Below the pieces are notes generated by a model. That model was given only the letters and a program-made list of their open reading frames with translations, had not been told where the DNA came from and made no database searches. Made by a program: the position numbers and the translations under genes. A DNA stretch of 5,790 bases, from NCBI GenBank assembly GCA_044870185.1, contig JBIOYL010000281.1:1-5790 (forward strand). Direction: 5' to 3'. This document shows, piece by piece, positions 5,557 to 5,790 of the stretch. Positions within the stretch are counted from its first letter, which is position 1. Each line of letters starts with the position of its first letter. The stretch comes from JBIOYL01 sp044870185 (GTDB lineage Bacteria; Actinomycetota; CALGFH01).

Positions 5557-5595
5557 CCAACCCGACGAGCGGGGCGGGACGTCGGGAGGAGCAGC

Positions 5596-5694
5596 ATGCC
5601 GGCGTCCCGCTTCGCACCGTGCGATGCAGATGCGATGCTCCGCACATGCCGCGCTTGCTCCTGCCGATCACCCGGTCCGGGACTCGTACTTTGA
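5596..5694 (+). CDS. Possible small ORF after ssb, hypothetical
   Basis: A 32-codon frame beginning at ATG 5596 with a strong GGGAGGAG ribosome site at 5584-5591. It is cysteine-containing (MPASRFAPCDADAMLRTCRA) and matches nothing I recognise. The neighbouring frame carries a more protein-like stretch to the stop at 5786-5788 (HPVRDSYFDGETEAAIKEG, then LPTGWLEEAAADFAGLV) that lacks its own start, so the two may be parts of one frameshifted gene, as in ssb upstream. No function is proposed. Confidence 0.3.
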   Translation: MPASRFAPCDADAMLRTCRACSCRSPGPGLVL

Positions 5695-5790
5695 TGGCGA
5701 AACCGAAGCTGCGATCAAGGAAGGGCTGCCCACCGGCTGGCTCGAGGAGGCGGCGGCCGACTTTGCGGGCTTGGTCTCAGCTCCTTGAGG

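Noticed and set aside
5129..5788. Plus-strand open frame of 219 codons spanning ssb
   Set aside because: It contains the true ssb start in frame but then runs through the wrong frame of the OB fold; the conserved SSB residues are in the neighbouring frame, so it is a product of the frameshift.

Overview
The window is high-GC DNA with actinobacterial codon use (G/C at almost every third position, GTG starts, AGGAGG-type ribosome sites). Its gene set is that of an actinomycete integrative and conjugative element (AICE) of the pSAM2 type. The organism is probably a filamentous or related high-GC actinobacterium; the sequence does not give the genus.

Layout. Bases 1-3238 hold a minus-strand block read right to left: an FtsK/TraB-like DNA translocase (with a displaced C-terminal segment), a RepSA-like replication initiator, a small excisionase, and a tyrosine integrase whose catalytic half lies beyond base 1. 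The genes overlap by 4-10 bases or are separated by 1 base, so they very likely form one translationally coupled operon: transfer, replication, excision, integration. Bases ~3270-5556 hold plus-strand accessory genes: a GntR/HutC-type regulator remnant with a UTRA domain, a GNAT acetyltransferase, and a single-stranded DNA-binding (SSB) protein. In pSAM2-type elements a GntR regulator normally controls the transfer/replication operon. Here the regulator and the translocase meet head to head with almost no space between them.

Most striking feature. The acetyltransferase gene is split by a 412-bp insertion at 4349-4760. It has perfect 12-bp terminal inverted repeats and a 4-bp target duplication (CTAA). 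Removing the insertion and one CTAA restores a continuous 184-residue GNAT protein in frame. The insertion has no recognisable transposase, so it looks like a MITE-type non-autonomous element, and I do not recognise its family.

State of the element. Other lesions suggest decay or sequence errors. The GntR gene has lost its 5' end, and its DNA-binding wing carries a perfect 19-bp tandem duplication. The translocase, the regulator and the SSB gene each appear to lack exactly one G in a G run. The duplication and the insertion are unlikely to be base-calling artefacts; the three single-G losses could be. The mode of life (AICE) is well supported, but as written the accessory half looks non-functional.
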